Assembly (NCBI GenBank): GCA_041913505.1
Contig: JAYSFC010000018.1
Span: 1 to 37,292 of the forward strand
Length of the DNA stretch: 37,292 nucleotides
Origin: JAYSFC01 sp041913505
GTDB taxonomy: Bacteria > Pseudomonadota > Gammaproteobacteria > Burkholderiales > Burkholderiaceae_C
Reading direction: 5' to 3'
Made by a program: the position numbers and the translations under genes. The notes beneath the pieces are model-generated. The model ran no database searches. It saw nothing but the letters and a program-made list of their open reading frames with translations, and was not told where the DNA came from. This document shows, piece by piece, positions 1-8,408 of the stretch (the first letter of the stretch is position 1; every line of letters begins with the position of its first letter).

Positions 1-2
1 AT

Positions 3-332
3 GATGCGCCTGCGTTGGCCAAGGCCGATGTCGGCGTGGCCATGGGCACCGGGACCGATGTGGCCATGAACAGCGGCCAGGTCACGCTGGTCAAGGGCGA
101 CTTGCGCGGAATCACTGCGGCGCGTGACATCTCCACTGACACCGTGCGCAACATGCGCCAGAACCTGCTGTTCGCCTTCGTTTACAACGGCATTGGGGTG
201 CCGATTGCGGCAGGTGTTCTGTACCCATTCACGGGGTGGTTGTTGTCCCCGCTGATCGCGGCGCTGGCCATGAGCATGAGCTCGGTGTCAGTGATTGGAA
301 ATGCGCTGCGTTTGCGGCGCAGCAAGAAATGA
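3..332 (+). CDS. Cu(I)/Ag(I)-exporting P1B-type ATPase, C-terminal end (5' part outside window)
   Basis: The frame is open from the window edge and begins within the hinge motif: the visible DAPALAKADVGVAMGTGTD matches the GDGxNDAPALA region of the P-domain of heavy-metal P1B ATPases. About 109 residues remain, followed by two membrane segments. The last holds MSMSSVSVIGNALRLR, the M-x-x-S-S pattern of the final helix of Cu(I)/Ag(I) ATPases (CopA/SilP) and not of the Zn/Cd/Pb subgroup. The protein would export monovalent copper or silver from cytoplasm to periplasm using ATP. Only 17 bases separate it from the DUF3141 gene, suggesting co-transcription. The 5' portion with metal-binding domains and the phosphorylated Asp is outside the window, so CopA cannot be told from SilP. 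Confidence 0.9.
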   Translation, partial: DAPALAKADVGVAMGTGTDVAMNSGQVTLVKGDLRGITAARDISTDTVRNMRQNLLFAFVYNGIGVPIAAGVLYPFTGWLLSPLIAALAMSMSSVSVIGNALRLRRSKK

Positions 333-349
333 TGCCGTAGACCGGAGGA

Positions 350-2260
350 ATGATGAAAACCCCCGCGCCACCACCAAGACCTCAGGCCTATCCAAGCGCC
401 AGGCCGCGGAGGGGGAAAGCAGCGATACAAAAAGAGCAACGCTTGGTGGAGGATCTCCCACCGACCGTCCTGGACCATTCCGAGGACTTGACGAAGCCAG
501 CGGCACAGGATGCGTCCAGTGGCATGAAAGGAGCAACCGAAGCACTGTCGGCGCAGGACTTTTTTGACTACCAGCGGGACTTCTTCGAACGCTCCATTCT
601 GTTCTGGGACACGCTTCGCCAACGCGCGAACAACATGCTGGAGCACGAGCGTGTCGGGTTGCCGCCGCTTTTGGACTTCAAGTATGAGACGCTGCTGGAC
701 GCGCGCAACTTCGAGCGGCCGGTCAACTATGCACTGCTGCGCATCACCGAAATCGACGTGCATTGCTGGGACGACTGCGTCGATCCTGACAAACCTCCGG
801 TCATTGTTGTCGATCCACGCGCCGGCCATGGCCCCGGCATTGGCGGCTTCAAGCGCGACTCTGAAGTCGGAATGGCCATGCGTGAGGGCCATCCGGTCTA
901 TTTCGTCATCTTCTTTCCCGAGCCGGCCCTGGGGCAGACCCTGGCGGACGTGTTGCATGTGCTGCGGCGTTTCGTCGAAGAAGTGGCCCAACGCCATCCT
1001 GGCAAGCCTCCTGTGCTCTACGGCAACTGTCAGGCCGGGTGGGCGGTAACACTGCTGTCCGCCGACTGCGCTGGTCTGGTCGGACCGGTGGTACTCAATG
1101 GCTCGCCTTTGTCGTATTGGGCTGGCGAGTCCGGTGTCAATCCGATGCGTCTTTCCGGGGGGCTCCTGGGCGGCAGCTGGTTGGCGCATCTGACGGCCGA
1201 CTTGGGCAATGGCCGTTTCGATGGGGCATGGCTGGCGCAGAATTTCGAGAACCTCAAGCCAGAAAAGGCGATTTGGGAGAAGTACACCCAACTCTTCACC
1301 AACGTTGACAGCGAGCAGCGGCGTTTTCTGGACTTTGAACGCTGGTGGAACGGCTTTTATTTTCTGAGCCGGGAAGAGATCCTCGCGATCGTTGAGAACC
1401 TGTTCATCGGCAACCAGTTGGAACAGGGTCTTTTCCGGATTTGCCAGGGGTGCACTGCGGACCTGAGGCGGATCAGGAATCCCATCGTCATCTTTGCTTC
1501 CTATGGCGACAACATCACGCCACCGCACCAGGCGCTTGGATGGATTCCGGCTGTCTACCAAGACACCGACGATCTCAGGCGGGCCGGGCAGCGCATCGTC
1601 TACCTCACGAACCCGCACGTCGGCCATCTCGGCATTTTTGTGTCGGCCGGAGTCGCTCGCCTGGAGCATCGGGCCATCCTGGAGAGCCTGGCCGACATTG
1701 AGGCGCTGGCACCGGGCCTTTACGAAATGAAGATCGACAACCCGTCGGGTGATCCGGACTGCCATAGGCCCGCCTACAGCATCCGCTTCGAACCCCGTGA
1801 GGTGAAAGACCTGAAAACCGATTACCCGCTAGAAGCCTTTGAGCGCGTGAAACAGGTCTCGACATTCAACGAGACACTTTACCGGGCATTCGTTAGTCCC
1901 TGGGTGCAATCGCTTTCTACACCCTGGACAGCCGAATTGCTCAAGTGGCTTCATCCAATGCGCAGCAGTAGATATATGTTTTCAGAAACATCCAATCCGT
2001 GGATGAAAGGGATCAGTCTGCTGGCCGAACCGCTCGCCAGGAGCCGACAACCGCTTGCGTCGTCGCACCCATTGATCGAGCGAGAGCGGGAAACGGCAGG
2101 GCAAGTAAGCCATGCGCTGGGACAACTGCGCGAGGGTCGCGATGCTGTGATTGAGCAAACGTTTCGTCTGATGTTTCAAAGTCCTGACGTGCTCTTGAGC
2201 GTCCTGGGGACGACGGGCAAAACCGGAGACGGTAGTGCGGGGCACCACAAAGCGGACTGA
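350..2260 (+). CDS. DUF3141 family protein, PhaC-like alpha/beta hydrolase
   Basis: This 636-residue protein resembles the DUF3141 family, annotated as poly(3-hydroxyalkanoate) synthetase-like. The nucleophile elbow is GNCQAG around Cys227, a Cys-type lipase box as in class I PHA synthases. A later YGDNITPP (acid, about residue 389) and NPHVGHLGIF (His, about residue 428) complete a plausible Cys-Asp-His triad. The first 70 or so residues are Pro/Arg-rich and probably disordered; the tail is helical. GGAGGA lies immediately before tandem ATGs at 350 and 353, and the second has the better spacing. No PHA granule genes are nearby. The gene sits between the metal ATPase and a YVTN protein, both on the same strand, so a link to metal or envelope stress is inferred from context only. 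The substrate is unknown. Confidence 0.8.
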   Translation: MMKTPAPPPRPQAYPSARPRRGKAAIQKEQRLVEDLPPTVLDHSEDLTKPAAQDASSGMKGATEALSAQDFFDYQRDFFERSILFWDTLRQRANNMLEHERVGLPPLLDFKYETLLDARNFERPVNYALLRITEIDVHCWDDCVDPDKPPVIVVDPRAGHGPGIGGFKRDSEVGMAMREGHPVYFVIFFPEPALGQTLADVLHVLRRFVEEVAQRHPGKPPVLYGNCQAGWAVTLLSADCAGLVGPVVLNGSPLSYWAGESGVNPMRLSGGLLGGSWLAHLTADLGNGRFDGAWLAQNFENLKPEKAIWEKYTQLFTNVDSEQRRFLDFERWWNGFYFLSREEILAIVENLFIGNQLEQGLFRICQGCTADLRRIRNPIVIFASYGDNITPPHQALGWIPAVYQDTDDLRRAGQRIVYLTNPHVGHLGIFVSAGVARLEHRAILESLADIEALAPGLYEMKIDNPSGDPDCHRPAYSIRFEPREVKDLKTDYPLEAFERVKQVSTFNETLYRAFVSPWVQSLSTPWTAELLKWLHPMRSSRYMFSETSNPWMKGISLLAEPLARSRQPLASSHPLIERERETAGQVSHALGQLREGRDAVIEQTFRLMFQSPDVLLSVLGTTGKTGDGSAGHHKAD

Positions 2261-2290
2261 GCCCTGATTTATGGGCATTTCTTAACAAGG

Positions 2291-3343
2291 ATGGACATGA
2301 TGACAAGAAGAAACAATGGGCTTGTGACCGCGGTGCAGATCGGCCTGCTGGCCTGGTCCGGAACCACCTTGGCCGCCGATCAGGTCTATGTGGCCAACGA
2401 GGGTGCTGACACGGTCAACGTGCTCGATGCCGCATCGTTGAAAACGCTGGCGAGCGTGCGCGTCGGCAAGATGCCTCACAACGTGCAAGTCTCCCCCGAC
2501 GGAAAGCTTGTGTGGGTGACCAACAACGGCGAGCCTGGTCAGTCGGTTAACGCGACTGCGCACAAGGGCATGGCCCAGGGCGATCACGCTGTGATGGGAA
2601 CAGCTGGCGCGGTCTGGGCCATCGACAGCGCGACCAACGAAGTCGTCGCCAAGGTGCCGGTGGGCATGCACCCAGCCCATGTGGTGGTGTCACCCGACGG
2701 CCGCCTGGCCTACGTAACCAATGGCGGCGACAACACGGTCACTGTGATCGACACGGCGGCGCGCAGCCACGTGGCGACAATTCCGGTCGGCCAGTTTCCG
2801 CATGGTCTGCGGTTCAGCCCGGATGGCAAGGAGGTCTACGTCGCCAATCTCAAAGGTGGCACGGTATCGGTCATCGACACCGCCAGCCAGAAGGAGGTGG
2901 CGCAGGTGCCGGCCGGAAAGGGGCCGGCCCAGACGGGCTTTACGCCAGACGGCCGTTTGGCCTTTGCCTCGTTATCGGGCGAAAACGCCATTGCCGTGAT
3001 CGACCCCGCAACGCGCAAGGTGATTCGCAAGGTCGCTGTCGGAACGGTGCCGATCCAGCTGTACGCCACACCTGACTCGCGCACGCTCCTGGTGGCTAAC
3101 CAGGGTACGCGCAAAAAGCCTGGCCGCACTGTCAGCCTGATCGATCTGGAGAGCTTCAAGGTCGCAAAGACAGTCCTGACTGGCGCCGGTGCTCATGGCG
3201 TGGCTGTCGACCGTGAAGGCCGATACGCCTACGTTACCAACATGTACGCCAATTCGGTTTCCTTGCTCGATGTGAAAGGCTTTAAGGTCGTGAAAACCGT
3301 CCCGGTGAACAAGACTCCCAACGGCATCAGCGTGACGCCTTAA
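2291..3343 (+). CDS. Periplasmic YVTN-family beta-propeller protein
   Basis: A 350-residue protein with an N-terminal signal peptide (hydrophobic stretch about residues 11-28, likely cleavage after TTLAA) followed by repeated blades of about 40 residues. The repeats carry YVxN/YVTN and V-I-D motifs (VYVANEGADTVNVLD, YVTNGGDNTVTVIDT, VYVANLKGGTVSVIDT, YVTNMYANSVSLLD), enough for a seven-bladed propeller. Such proteins act as periplasmic scaffolds or sensors, and they recur in copper and metal islands; no enzymatic residues are evident. The ATG at 2291 follows an AAGG and a 30-base gap after the DUF3141 gene, so the ATPase, DUF3141 and YVTN genes probably form one transcript. No strong terminator is visible after its TAA. 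Its exact role in metal handling is unknown. Confidence 0.85.
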   Translation: MDMMTRRNNGLVTAVQIGLLAWSGTTLAADQVYVANEGADTVNVLDAASLKTLASVRVGKMPHNVQVSPDGKLVWVTNNGEPGQSVNATAHKGMAQGDHAVMGTAGAVWAIDSATNEVVAKVPVGMHPAHVVVSPDGRLAYVTNGGDNTVTVIDTAARSHVATIPVGQFPHGLRFSPDGKEVYVANLKGGTVSVIDTASQKEVAQVPAGKGPAQTGFTPDGRLAFASLSGENAIAVIDPATRKVIRKVAVGTVPIQLYATPDSRTLLVANQGTRKKPGRTVSLIDLESFKVAKTVLTGAGAHGVAVDREGRYAYVTNMYANSVSLLDVKGFKVVKTVPVNKTPNGISVTP

Positions 3344-3416
3344 CGGTTTGTCCGTTGTGTGCAGCCGCGGGGAGTGAGGACTAACCCCTGGAGTAACGCC
3401 GCGAAATCACCAAAAC

Positions 3417-3539
3417 ATGGCGTTCTTTGAGCGTCCTTCCCGCATCGACGTCGAGTTCGATCTTGAAGCGGCCGCGTTGGACCCAGAGGGGAAAAGTGAT
3501 GAGACAAGTGACCTGCGGGTTCCGGTTTTGCTGCCTTAA
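3417..3539 (+). CDS. Small ORF of 40 codons, unrecognised
   Basis: An ATG-started frame ending TAA encodes an acidic 40-residue peptide beginning MAFFERPSRIDVEFDLEAAA and ending RVPVLLP. It lies in the otherwise non-coding 3344-3774 interval between two metal-related operons. The upstream sequence has no clear Shine-Dalgarno. It could be a real small protein, or the fragment of a gene lost when the cargo was assembled. No family is recognised. Confidence 0.25.
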   Translation: MAFFERPSRIDVEFDLEAAALDPEGKSDETSDLRVPVLLP

Positions 3540-3641
3540 ACGGTACTTCTGCAGCACCGTGGACCGGTGGCACGGTCCATTGGGGCATAAACCGCGTCAA
3601 CGTTCATCGGTTGCCGTTATGCCACGCACCAAAAATAGCGC

Positions 3642-3679
3642 CTGACAGAGTTGTAATTTTTGAAACATCTTTCTGTCAG
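3642..3679 (+). promoter_or_regulatory. CopR/CusR-type box inside an inverted repeat, upstream of the cus operon
   Basis: CTGACA at 3642-3647, five bases, then GTAAT at 3653-3657 reproduces the CTGACA-N5-GTAAT box reported for CopR-type copper response regulators in Pseudomonas. The same half CTGACAGA recurs inverted as TCTGTCAG at 3672-3679, giving an 8-bp perfect inverted repeat over 38 bases. It lies about 120 bases upstream of the first ORF of the mgtC-cusCBA operon, where a CusR/SilR-like regulator would be expected to bind. No matching sensor-regulator pair is in the window; it may lie left of base 1 or on the chromosome. No convincing -10/-35 pair was identified. Confidence 0.6.
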
Positions 3680-3774
3680 CCTTGGACTCGCAGAATGCAT
3701 AACGTGCATCTACACAAAGTAGACGGATGCCAAGGCGAAGTGCAATAACCTGAAATTCAGTGACAGAGGGTTCA

Positions 3775-3930
3775 ATGCTGCGTGAGGAACTTATGCTGAA
3801 CGTAGGTTGGGCCGAGGCGGTGGCGCTGTTCAATGCCGACGCGCGTCATCCCTGTGGTGCGGTTGTGTTGCCTGGTATGCGCAAGGTCGTGCATGTGGCG
3901 ACGAAGGCCGTCAACGGAGAATCCCGATGA
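3775..3930 (+). CDS. Small ORF of 51 codons, translationally coupled to the MgtC/DUF4010 gene
   Basis: An ATG preceded by AGAGGG opens a frame of 51 residues (starts MLREELMLNVGWAEAVALFN, ends TKAVNGESR). It ends in a TGA overlapping the ATG of the next gene (ATGA at 3927-3930). Such overlap is typical of coupled genes and recurs further along the same operon, which favours a real gene or a translated leader. A second in-frame ATG lies six codons on. No family is recognised. The residues do not suggest a metal site beyond single Cys and His residues. It might instead be the tail of a gene truncated during cargo assembly. Confidence 0.45.
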   Translation: MLREELMLNVGWAEAVALFNADARHPCGAVVLPGMRKVVHVATKAVNGESR

Positions 3931-5207
3931 ACAGTTACGAACTACCACCGGGCGCCCCGGGGCTGGTTGCTGCGCTTGCTGTCGGGTTAGTGATTGGCCT
4001 GGAACGCGGCTGGCACGACCGCGAACTGCCGGAGGGAGGGCGTGTCGCAGGTCTGCGCACCTTTGCACTGACCGGACTGCTCGGCGGTGTGCTGGGGCAT
4101 ATGCAGACAGTTTTCGGCGCTTGGCCTTTGCTGGGTGCGCTGCTCGGACTCTCCTTGCTGCTGACAGTGTCCTACGCCCGAAACGCCAAACTGACTGGCA
4201 ACCTGAGCGCGACTACCCAGGTGGCGATGCTCCTTACTTTGGCCCTGGGCGCCTTTGCGGCACACGGCAACATCACCTTGGCATTGTCGGCAGCGGTGGT
4301 GAGTGCTGTGTTGCTGGACCTCAAGCCGACCCTGCACGGTTGGTTGCGCTTGATCGATCACCGCGAGTTGGCGGCATCGTTGCAGCTGCTGGTGTTGTCC
4401 ACGGTCATCCTGCCCTACCTACCGAACACGGGTCTGGGACCCTATGCCGCGCTCAATCCGTACCAGCTTTGGTGGGCAGTCATCCTGATTGCAGGCCTGT
4501 CGCTGACGGGGCACTTCGCAATGCGGATCACCGGTGTGCAAAGAGGTGTGCTATGGACCGGGATTCTGGGAGGGCTGGCCTCTTCCACGGCTGCCACGAT
4601 GGCTTTGGCCCGTTATGCACGTGAGCAGCCTTCGCTGGCAGGCGCGGCGGCTGCTGGCACGTTGGCATCGTGTGCCGTCATGTTTTTTCGCATGGTCATT
4701 CTGCTGGGCGTCATTCAGCCAAAGCTGGTTTCCACCTTCGGTAGCGCCCTGGTATTCACTGGCGTGGTGCTGCTGTGTATTGCGCTATGGCGGTGGTGCA
4801 AAGTGGATCGCACTGCAGTGGGGGAGGGCTCTGTCGGCGCGATAGCGCCATTCGACCTAGGAACCGCGCTTGGCTTCGGTGTGTTGCTTGCTGTCATGAG
4901 TGTCCTGGTACCAGCGGCAAAGCAATGGCTGGACACCAGCGGCCTCTATGTGTTGTCGGCGGTTTCTGGCCTGGCGGACGTGGACGCGATTTTGATCTCG
5001 CTTGCTCGGCTGCATGGCTCCGGAGGATTGTCAACGGTGGCCACCGTCACGGCGCTTGGTCTTGCGACGTTGGCAAACATGGTGACCAAGGCCGGCATTG
5101 CCTGGACGACCGGTGGGACGCACGTCGGTAAGTCCGTGGTGTCCGGTTATCTGGTCGCGATGGCTTGCGGAGCGGTCGTCTTGGCGCTGAGCCTGACGCT
5201 TTCGTGA
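3927..5207 (+). CDS. MgtC/SapB family membrane protein with DUF4010 domain
   Basis: A 426-residue inner-membrane protein. The N-terminal part has the MgtC/SapB signature (GLVIGLERGWHD, then GLRTFALTGLLGG) within four helices. The rest is the DUF4010 membrane domain, including GGLASSTAATMALARYARE and further hydrophobic helices, about twelve in total. The ATG at 3927 is chosen over in-frame upstream starts because GGAGA lies eight bases before it, MgtC homology starts soon after, and the codons upstream read unlike protein. The MgtC-DUF4010 family is associated with magnesium or metal stress, but transport has not been established for it generally. Its place in a cus operon suggests a membrane or ion-homeostasis role during copper or silver stress. 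It is 56 bases from the DUF2789 gene. Confidence 0.85.
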   Translation: MNSYELPPGAPGLVAALAVGLVIGLERGWHDRELPEGGRVAGLRTFALTGLLGGVLGHMQTVFGAWPLLGALLGLSLLLTVSYARNAKLTGNLSATTQVAMLLTLALGAFAAHGNITLALSAAVVSAVLLDLKPTLHGWLRLIDHRELAASLQLLVLSTVILPYLPNTGLGPYAALNPYQLWWAVILIAGLSLTGHFAMRITGVQRGVLWTGILGGLASSTAATMALARYAREQPSLAGAAAAGTLASCAVMFFRMVILLGVIQPKLVSTFGSALVFTGVVLLCIALWRWCKVDRTAVGEGSVGAIAPFDLGTALGFGVLLAVMSVLVPAAKQWLDTSGLYVLSAVSGLADVDAILISLARLHGSGGLSTVATVTALGLATLANMVTKAGIAWTTGGTHVGKSVVSGYLVAMACGAVVLALSLTLS

Positions 5208-5263
5208 GCCTCCACCGGCCACGTCTTCAGAATTTTTGTGCTTAAACAATAGGGATCACGGCT

Positions 5264-5512
5264 ATGGAAAAGTCATTTCATCGCTTCTCTGAACTGTTTG
5301 CCCAGCTTGGGCTGCGCAGGGATGCGGCAGGCATTGGAGAGTTCTTGAAGGCCCACGCTCCGCTGCCGGCCGATGTGCTGCTGGCCGATGCGCCATTTTG
5401 GACGCCAGCCCAGGCGACTCTGTTGCGTGAAGAGCTTCTGGAAGACGCGGACTGGGCTGAAGTCATTGACCAGTTGAATGCCGCCTTGCGTGCACCAAGG
5501 AGCAGGTCATGA
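5264..5512 (+). CDS. DUF2789 family small protein
   Basis: An 82-residue soluble protein whose sequence (SFHRFSELFAQLGL, LADAPFWTPAQATLLRE, DADWAEVIDQLNAAL) matches the DUF2789 family as I recall it, at the usual length. Its function is unknown. The family is mostly helical and has no Cys, so direct copper binding is unlikely. AGGGAT lies about ten bases before the ATG. Its TGA overlaps the ATG of the outer-membrane channel gene (ATGA), which makes it part of the cus transcript. DUF2789 proteins also occur outside metal islands, so this may be a passenger fixed by operon structure. Confidence 0.85.
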   Translation: MEKSFHRFSELFAQLGLRRDAAGIGEFLKAHAPLPADVLLADAPFWTPAQATLLREELLEDADWAEVIDQLNAALRAPRSRS

Positions 5513-6783
5513 GGCCTATGCTGAATCGATTGTCGTTGGGGGTGGTGCTGGTGTCTCTTGCACTGAGTTCGATGGTTTACGCGCAGGAGCTCAAGCTAGG
5601 ATCGAGTGTCGAAGGGTTGCTGCAAGCAGCCAGAGAGCGAAACCCCGAAATCGCCAGCATGCGTTTTGATGCGGATGCAGCCGCAGAGCGCATCGTGCCT
5701 GCCGGTGCCTTACCGGACCCCAAATTCCGGACCGAGCTGCGCGACATCACGCGCATGGGGGAACAAAACCCCACCCTGTTGCCCGGGCGCGTCGGAAGTA
5801 CTCGCTACCTGCTAATGCAGGACCTGCCCTGGATGGGCAAACGCGGTCTGAAGCGCGAGGTGGCGGAGTCGCAAGCAGAAGCTGCGAGAAACCGTGCAAC
5901 AGGTGCTTGGGTTGACTTGGCTGGCAAGATCAAGACGGCTTATGCAGAGCTCTATTACTTGGACCAGAACGAGCGCTTGTCGCGGGAAATTCTTGACCTG
6001 ATGGCACAGCTGGAAAAAGTCGCTCAGGTGCGTTACGCAGGCGGTCTTGCCGCACAACAGGATGTGATCCGTGCGCAGGTGGAACAGTCCACTATGCGCA
6101 ACGAATTGATTGCACTGGATGCTGAGCGCCGCCAACTCCAAGCCAGGTTGAATGCTCTCGTAGGGCGTCCGACCTCGGAGCCTTTGGCTGCACCCGAGCA
6201 GATCCGTGCATTGCCTTCGCTGGAGCAAGTCAGCTTCGCGGCGCTGGAAGGGCGTGCCCGACTCAACAATCCATTATTGCGCACGGAAGAGTCCCAGATC
6301 AGGGCTGCCGAGAAGAACCGGGAGTTGACCTACAAGAACCGCTACCCCGACTTCAACGTCGGAATCTCTCCGATTCAGTACCGAGGATCGGTCAAAGAGT
6401 GGGAGTTGATGGTCGAGATGAACATTCCCCTGCAGCAAGACTCGCGGCGCTCCCAGGAGCGCGAGGCCGAGGCGATGTTGGCCGCAGCGCGCTCACGCCA
6501 GGAAGTCGCCTCGAATCAAATCCTGGCAGACCTTTACGCCAACGTGGCAGGTTTCGAGTCTGCCCGGCGTTCTCTGGCGTTAACGACGGACAGCCTCTTG
6601 CCGCAATCCGAGTTGACCTTGCGTTCGGCGCTGGCCGGATATCAGACGGGTAAGGTGGATTTCGCAACCTTACTGGATGCTCAGCGCCAGATTCGCCAAA
6701 CCAAATTGAATCAGATCAAAGCCGGAGTGGAAGCACAGAAGCGGCTTGCCAACATTGAGAGCATCGTAGGAGAAGAACAATGA
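5509..6783 (+). CDS. cusC: CusC/CzcC-like outer-membrane factor of the Cu/Ag efflux system (TolC family)
   Basis: A 424-residue TolC-superfamily protein. The signal peptide is about residues 1-25 with likely cleavage VYA-QE, and there is no lipobox Cys, unlike E. coli CusC. It carries the duplicated outer-membrane efflux domain with long amphipathic helices; typical signatures are ARERNPEIASMRFDADAAAE and, near the end, LRSALAGYQTGKVDFATLLD. As a trimer it would form the outer-membrane and periplasmic duct that takes Cu(I)/Ag(I) from the CusBA pump out of the cell. It overlaps both neighbours by ATGA and shares their transcript. The symbol is assigned from context; by sequence alone it could be named czcC or silC. 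Confidence 0.88.
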   Translation: MRPMLNRLSLGVVLVSLALSSMVYAQELKLGSSVEGLLQAARERNPEIASMRFDADAAAERIVPAGALPDPKFRTELRDITRMGEQNPTLLPGRVGSTRYLLMQDLPWMGKRGLKREVAESQAEAARNRATGAWVDLAGKIKTAYAELYYLDQNERLSREILDLMAQLEKVAQVRYAGGLAAQQDVIRAQVEQSTMRNELIALDAERRQLQARLNALVGRPTSEPLAAPEQIRALPSLEQVSFAALEGRARLNNPLLRTEESQIRAAEKNRELTYKNRYPDFNVGISPIQYRGSVKEWELMVEMNIPLQQDSRRSQEREAEAMLAAARSRQEVASNQILADLYANVAGFESARRSLALTTDSLLPQSELTLRSALAGYQTGKVDFATLLDAQRQIRQTKLNQIKAGVEAQKRLANIESIVGEEQ

Positions 6784-8393
6784 CAACAGGTTTCAAGGCC
6801 GGTGTACTCCTGGCTATCGCCGCCGCAGGGTTGGCGGCGGGCGGCGGCTATTGGATGGGGCAGCGCCAATCCGAAGCCCACAGTGGTGATCAGACTGCGT
6901 CGCCAGGCGCTTCTACCGTTGCCGCCAAGAAGGAGCGGAAGGTACTTTTCTACCGTAACCCGATGGGGCTGCCCGACACATCTCCCACCCCGAAAAAAGA
7001 TCCGATGGGGATGGATTACATCCCGGTCTACGAGGGAGAGCAGGAAGAAGAACAAACCAACTCCAACCAAATTCGCATCAGTACCGAAAAGATTCAGAAG
7101 CTCGGCGTTCGAACTGAGGCAGTAAGTCTGCGTCCACTGGATAAGGTGGTGCGGTCTGCCGGACGCGTTGAGCCGGACGAGCGCCAAACCTTCACCATCG
7201 CTGCCAAATTTGAGGGCTACGTCGAGCGTTTGCATGTCAACGTCACGGGACAGGCTGTGAGCAAGGGGCAGCCATTGTTCGAGGTCTATAGTCCCGAACT
7301 GGTATCTGCTCAACGCGAGTACGCCATCGCAGCACAGGGCGTCGATGCGTTGAAGGATGCCTCTGGTGAGGCACAGCGTGGCATGCGCGAGCTGGCCGAC
7401 TCCAGCCTGGCACGGCTTCGCAATTGGGACATTTCGGACGAGCAAGTCAAGGCCTTGGCCAAATCTGGCGAATCCCGCCGCACGCTGACATTCCGCTCCC
7501 CTGTGGCCGGGATCATCACCGACAAGAAGGCCGTCCAAGGCATGCGCTTCATGCCGGGTGAGATGCTCTACCAGGTTGCGAACCTGTCCTCGGTCTGGGT
7601 CATCGCGGATGTCTTCGAGCAAGACATCGGATTGGTCAAGTTGGGGGGCAAAGCCAAGGTGCAAATCAATGCCTACCCAGACAAGATGTTTCAGGGGGCG
7701 GTCAGCTATGTCTACCCCACCCTGAAGCCTGAAACTCGAACGGTGCAGGTGCGCGTCGATTTGTCGAACACGGGTGGCTTGCTCAAGCCGGGCATGTTTG
7801 CCCAGGTGGAACTTCCGACCGCCAGCAAGGGCATGGTGTTGACAGTTCCGACTTCGGCCGTGATTGACAGCGGCACGCGCCAGATCGTACTGGTGCAGCT
7901 CAAGGAGGGTCGATTCGAACCCCGCGATGTCAAAGTGGGCGCACGCAGTGACGATCGCATTGAAGTCATCGAAGGTGTGCGCGAGGGAGAGCAGGTGGTC
8001 ATTGCTGCCAATTTCCTGATCGATGCAGAAAGCAACCTCAAGGCGGCCGTGGGCGGCTTTGGGCACGCCGCACATGGAGCCAAGCCGGACGCACAAGGCA
8101 CCCCAGATGCGGTTAAGCCTGCTGCCTCCGTCGGGCATCGGGGTGAAGGCAAGGTGGAGGAGTTGGACACCAAGACTGGCACGGTGACCATTGCCCATGG
8201 CCCCATACCTACCCTCAAATGGCCAGCGATGTCTATGGAGTTCAAGGTCTCCAACAGCGGGTTGCTGGCGGACATGAAGCCTGGTGCATTGGTCGCCTTC
8301 GAGTTCGTGGAGCGCGGACCGGGCGAATGGGTGATCACCTCCGTGAAACCTGTGGGCAACGCGGCTGCCAATGCGCACACCGGCCATAACTGA
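6780..8393 (+). CDS. cusB: CusB-like periplasmic adaptor with fused C-terminal CusF domain
   Basis: A 537-residue membrane-fusion protein. An N-terminal anchor (about residues 8-26, Gly/Ala-rich) is followed by a heavy-metal-binding segment (FYRNPMGLPDTSPTPKKDPM, then GMDYIPVYE, about 57-83). This has the Met-rich pattern of that domain, but the usual leading C/H-P-M-H-P is altered. Barrel-sandwich, alpha-hairpin and beta-barrel domains follow (RSPVAGIITDKKAVQGMRFM). Residues about 455-530 form a CusF domain with HGPIPTLKWPAMSMEF; the His, Trp, Met and Met spacing is exactly that of the CusF copper site (H36, W44, M47, M49). The protein would receive periplasmic Cu(I)/Ag(I) and pass it to CusA. 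ATGA overlap with cusC; 15 bases to cusA. Confidence 0.93.
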   Translation: MTTGFKAGVLLAIAAAGLAAGGGYWMGQRQSEAHSGDQTASPGASTVAAKKERKVLFYRNPMGLPDTSPTPKKDPMGMDYIPVYEGEQEEEQTNSNQIRISTEKIQKLGVRTEAVSLRPLDKVVRSAGRVEPDERQTFTIAAKFEGYVERLHVNVTGQAVSKGQPLFEVYSPELVSAQREYAIAAQGVDALKDASGEAQRGMRELADSSLARLRNWDISDEQVKALAKSGESRRTLTFRSPVAGIITDKKAVQGMRFMPGEMLYQVANLSSVWVIADVFEQDIGLVKLGGKAKVQINAYPDKMFQGAVSYVYPTLKPETRTVQVRVDLSNTGGLLKPGMFAQVELPTASKGMVLTVPTSAVIDSGTRQIVLVQLKEGRFEPRDVKVGARSDDRIEVIEGVREGEQVVIAANFLIDAESNLKAAVGGFGHAAHGAKPDAQGTPDAVKPAASVGHRGEGKVEELDTKTGTVTIAHGPIPTLKWPAMSMEFKVSNSGLLADMKPGALVAFEFVERGPGEWVITSVKPVGNAAANAHTGHN

Positions 8394-8408
8394 CCGCCAG
8401 GGAACACC

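Noticed and set aside
182..1765. Long open frame on the minus strand opposite the DUF3141 gene
   Set aside because: Its translation is low-complexity and unlike a protein family; it mirrors the codon bias of the well-supported + strand gene.
3344..3774. Possible CRISPR or other repeat array in the gap before the cus operon
   Set aside because: Only one inverted repeat with a copper box is present; there are no regularly spaced direct repeats. No CRISPR array was seen anywhere in the window.
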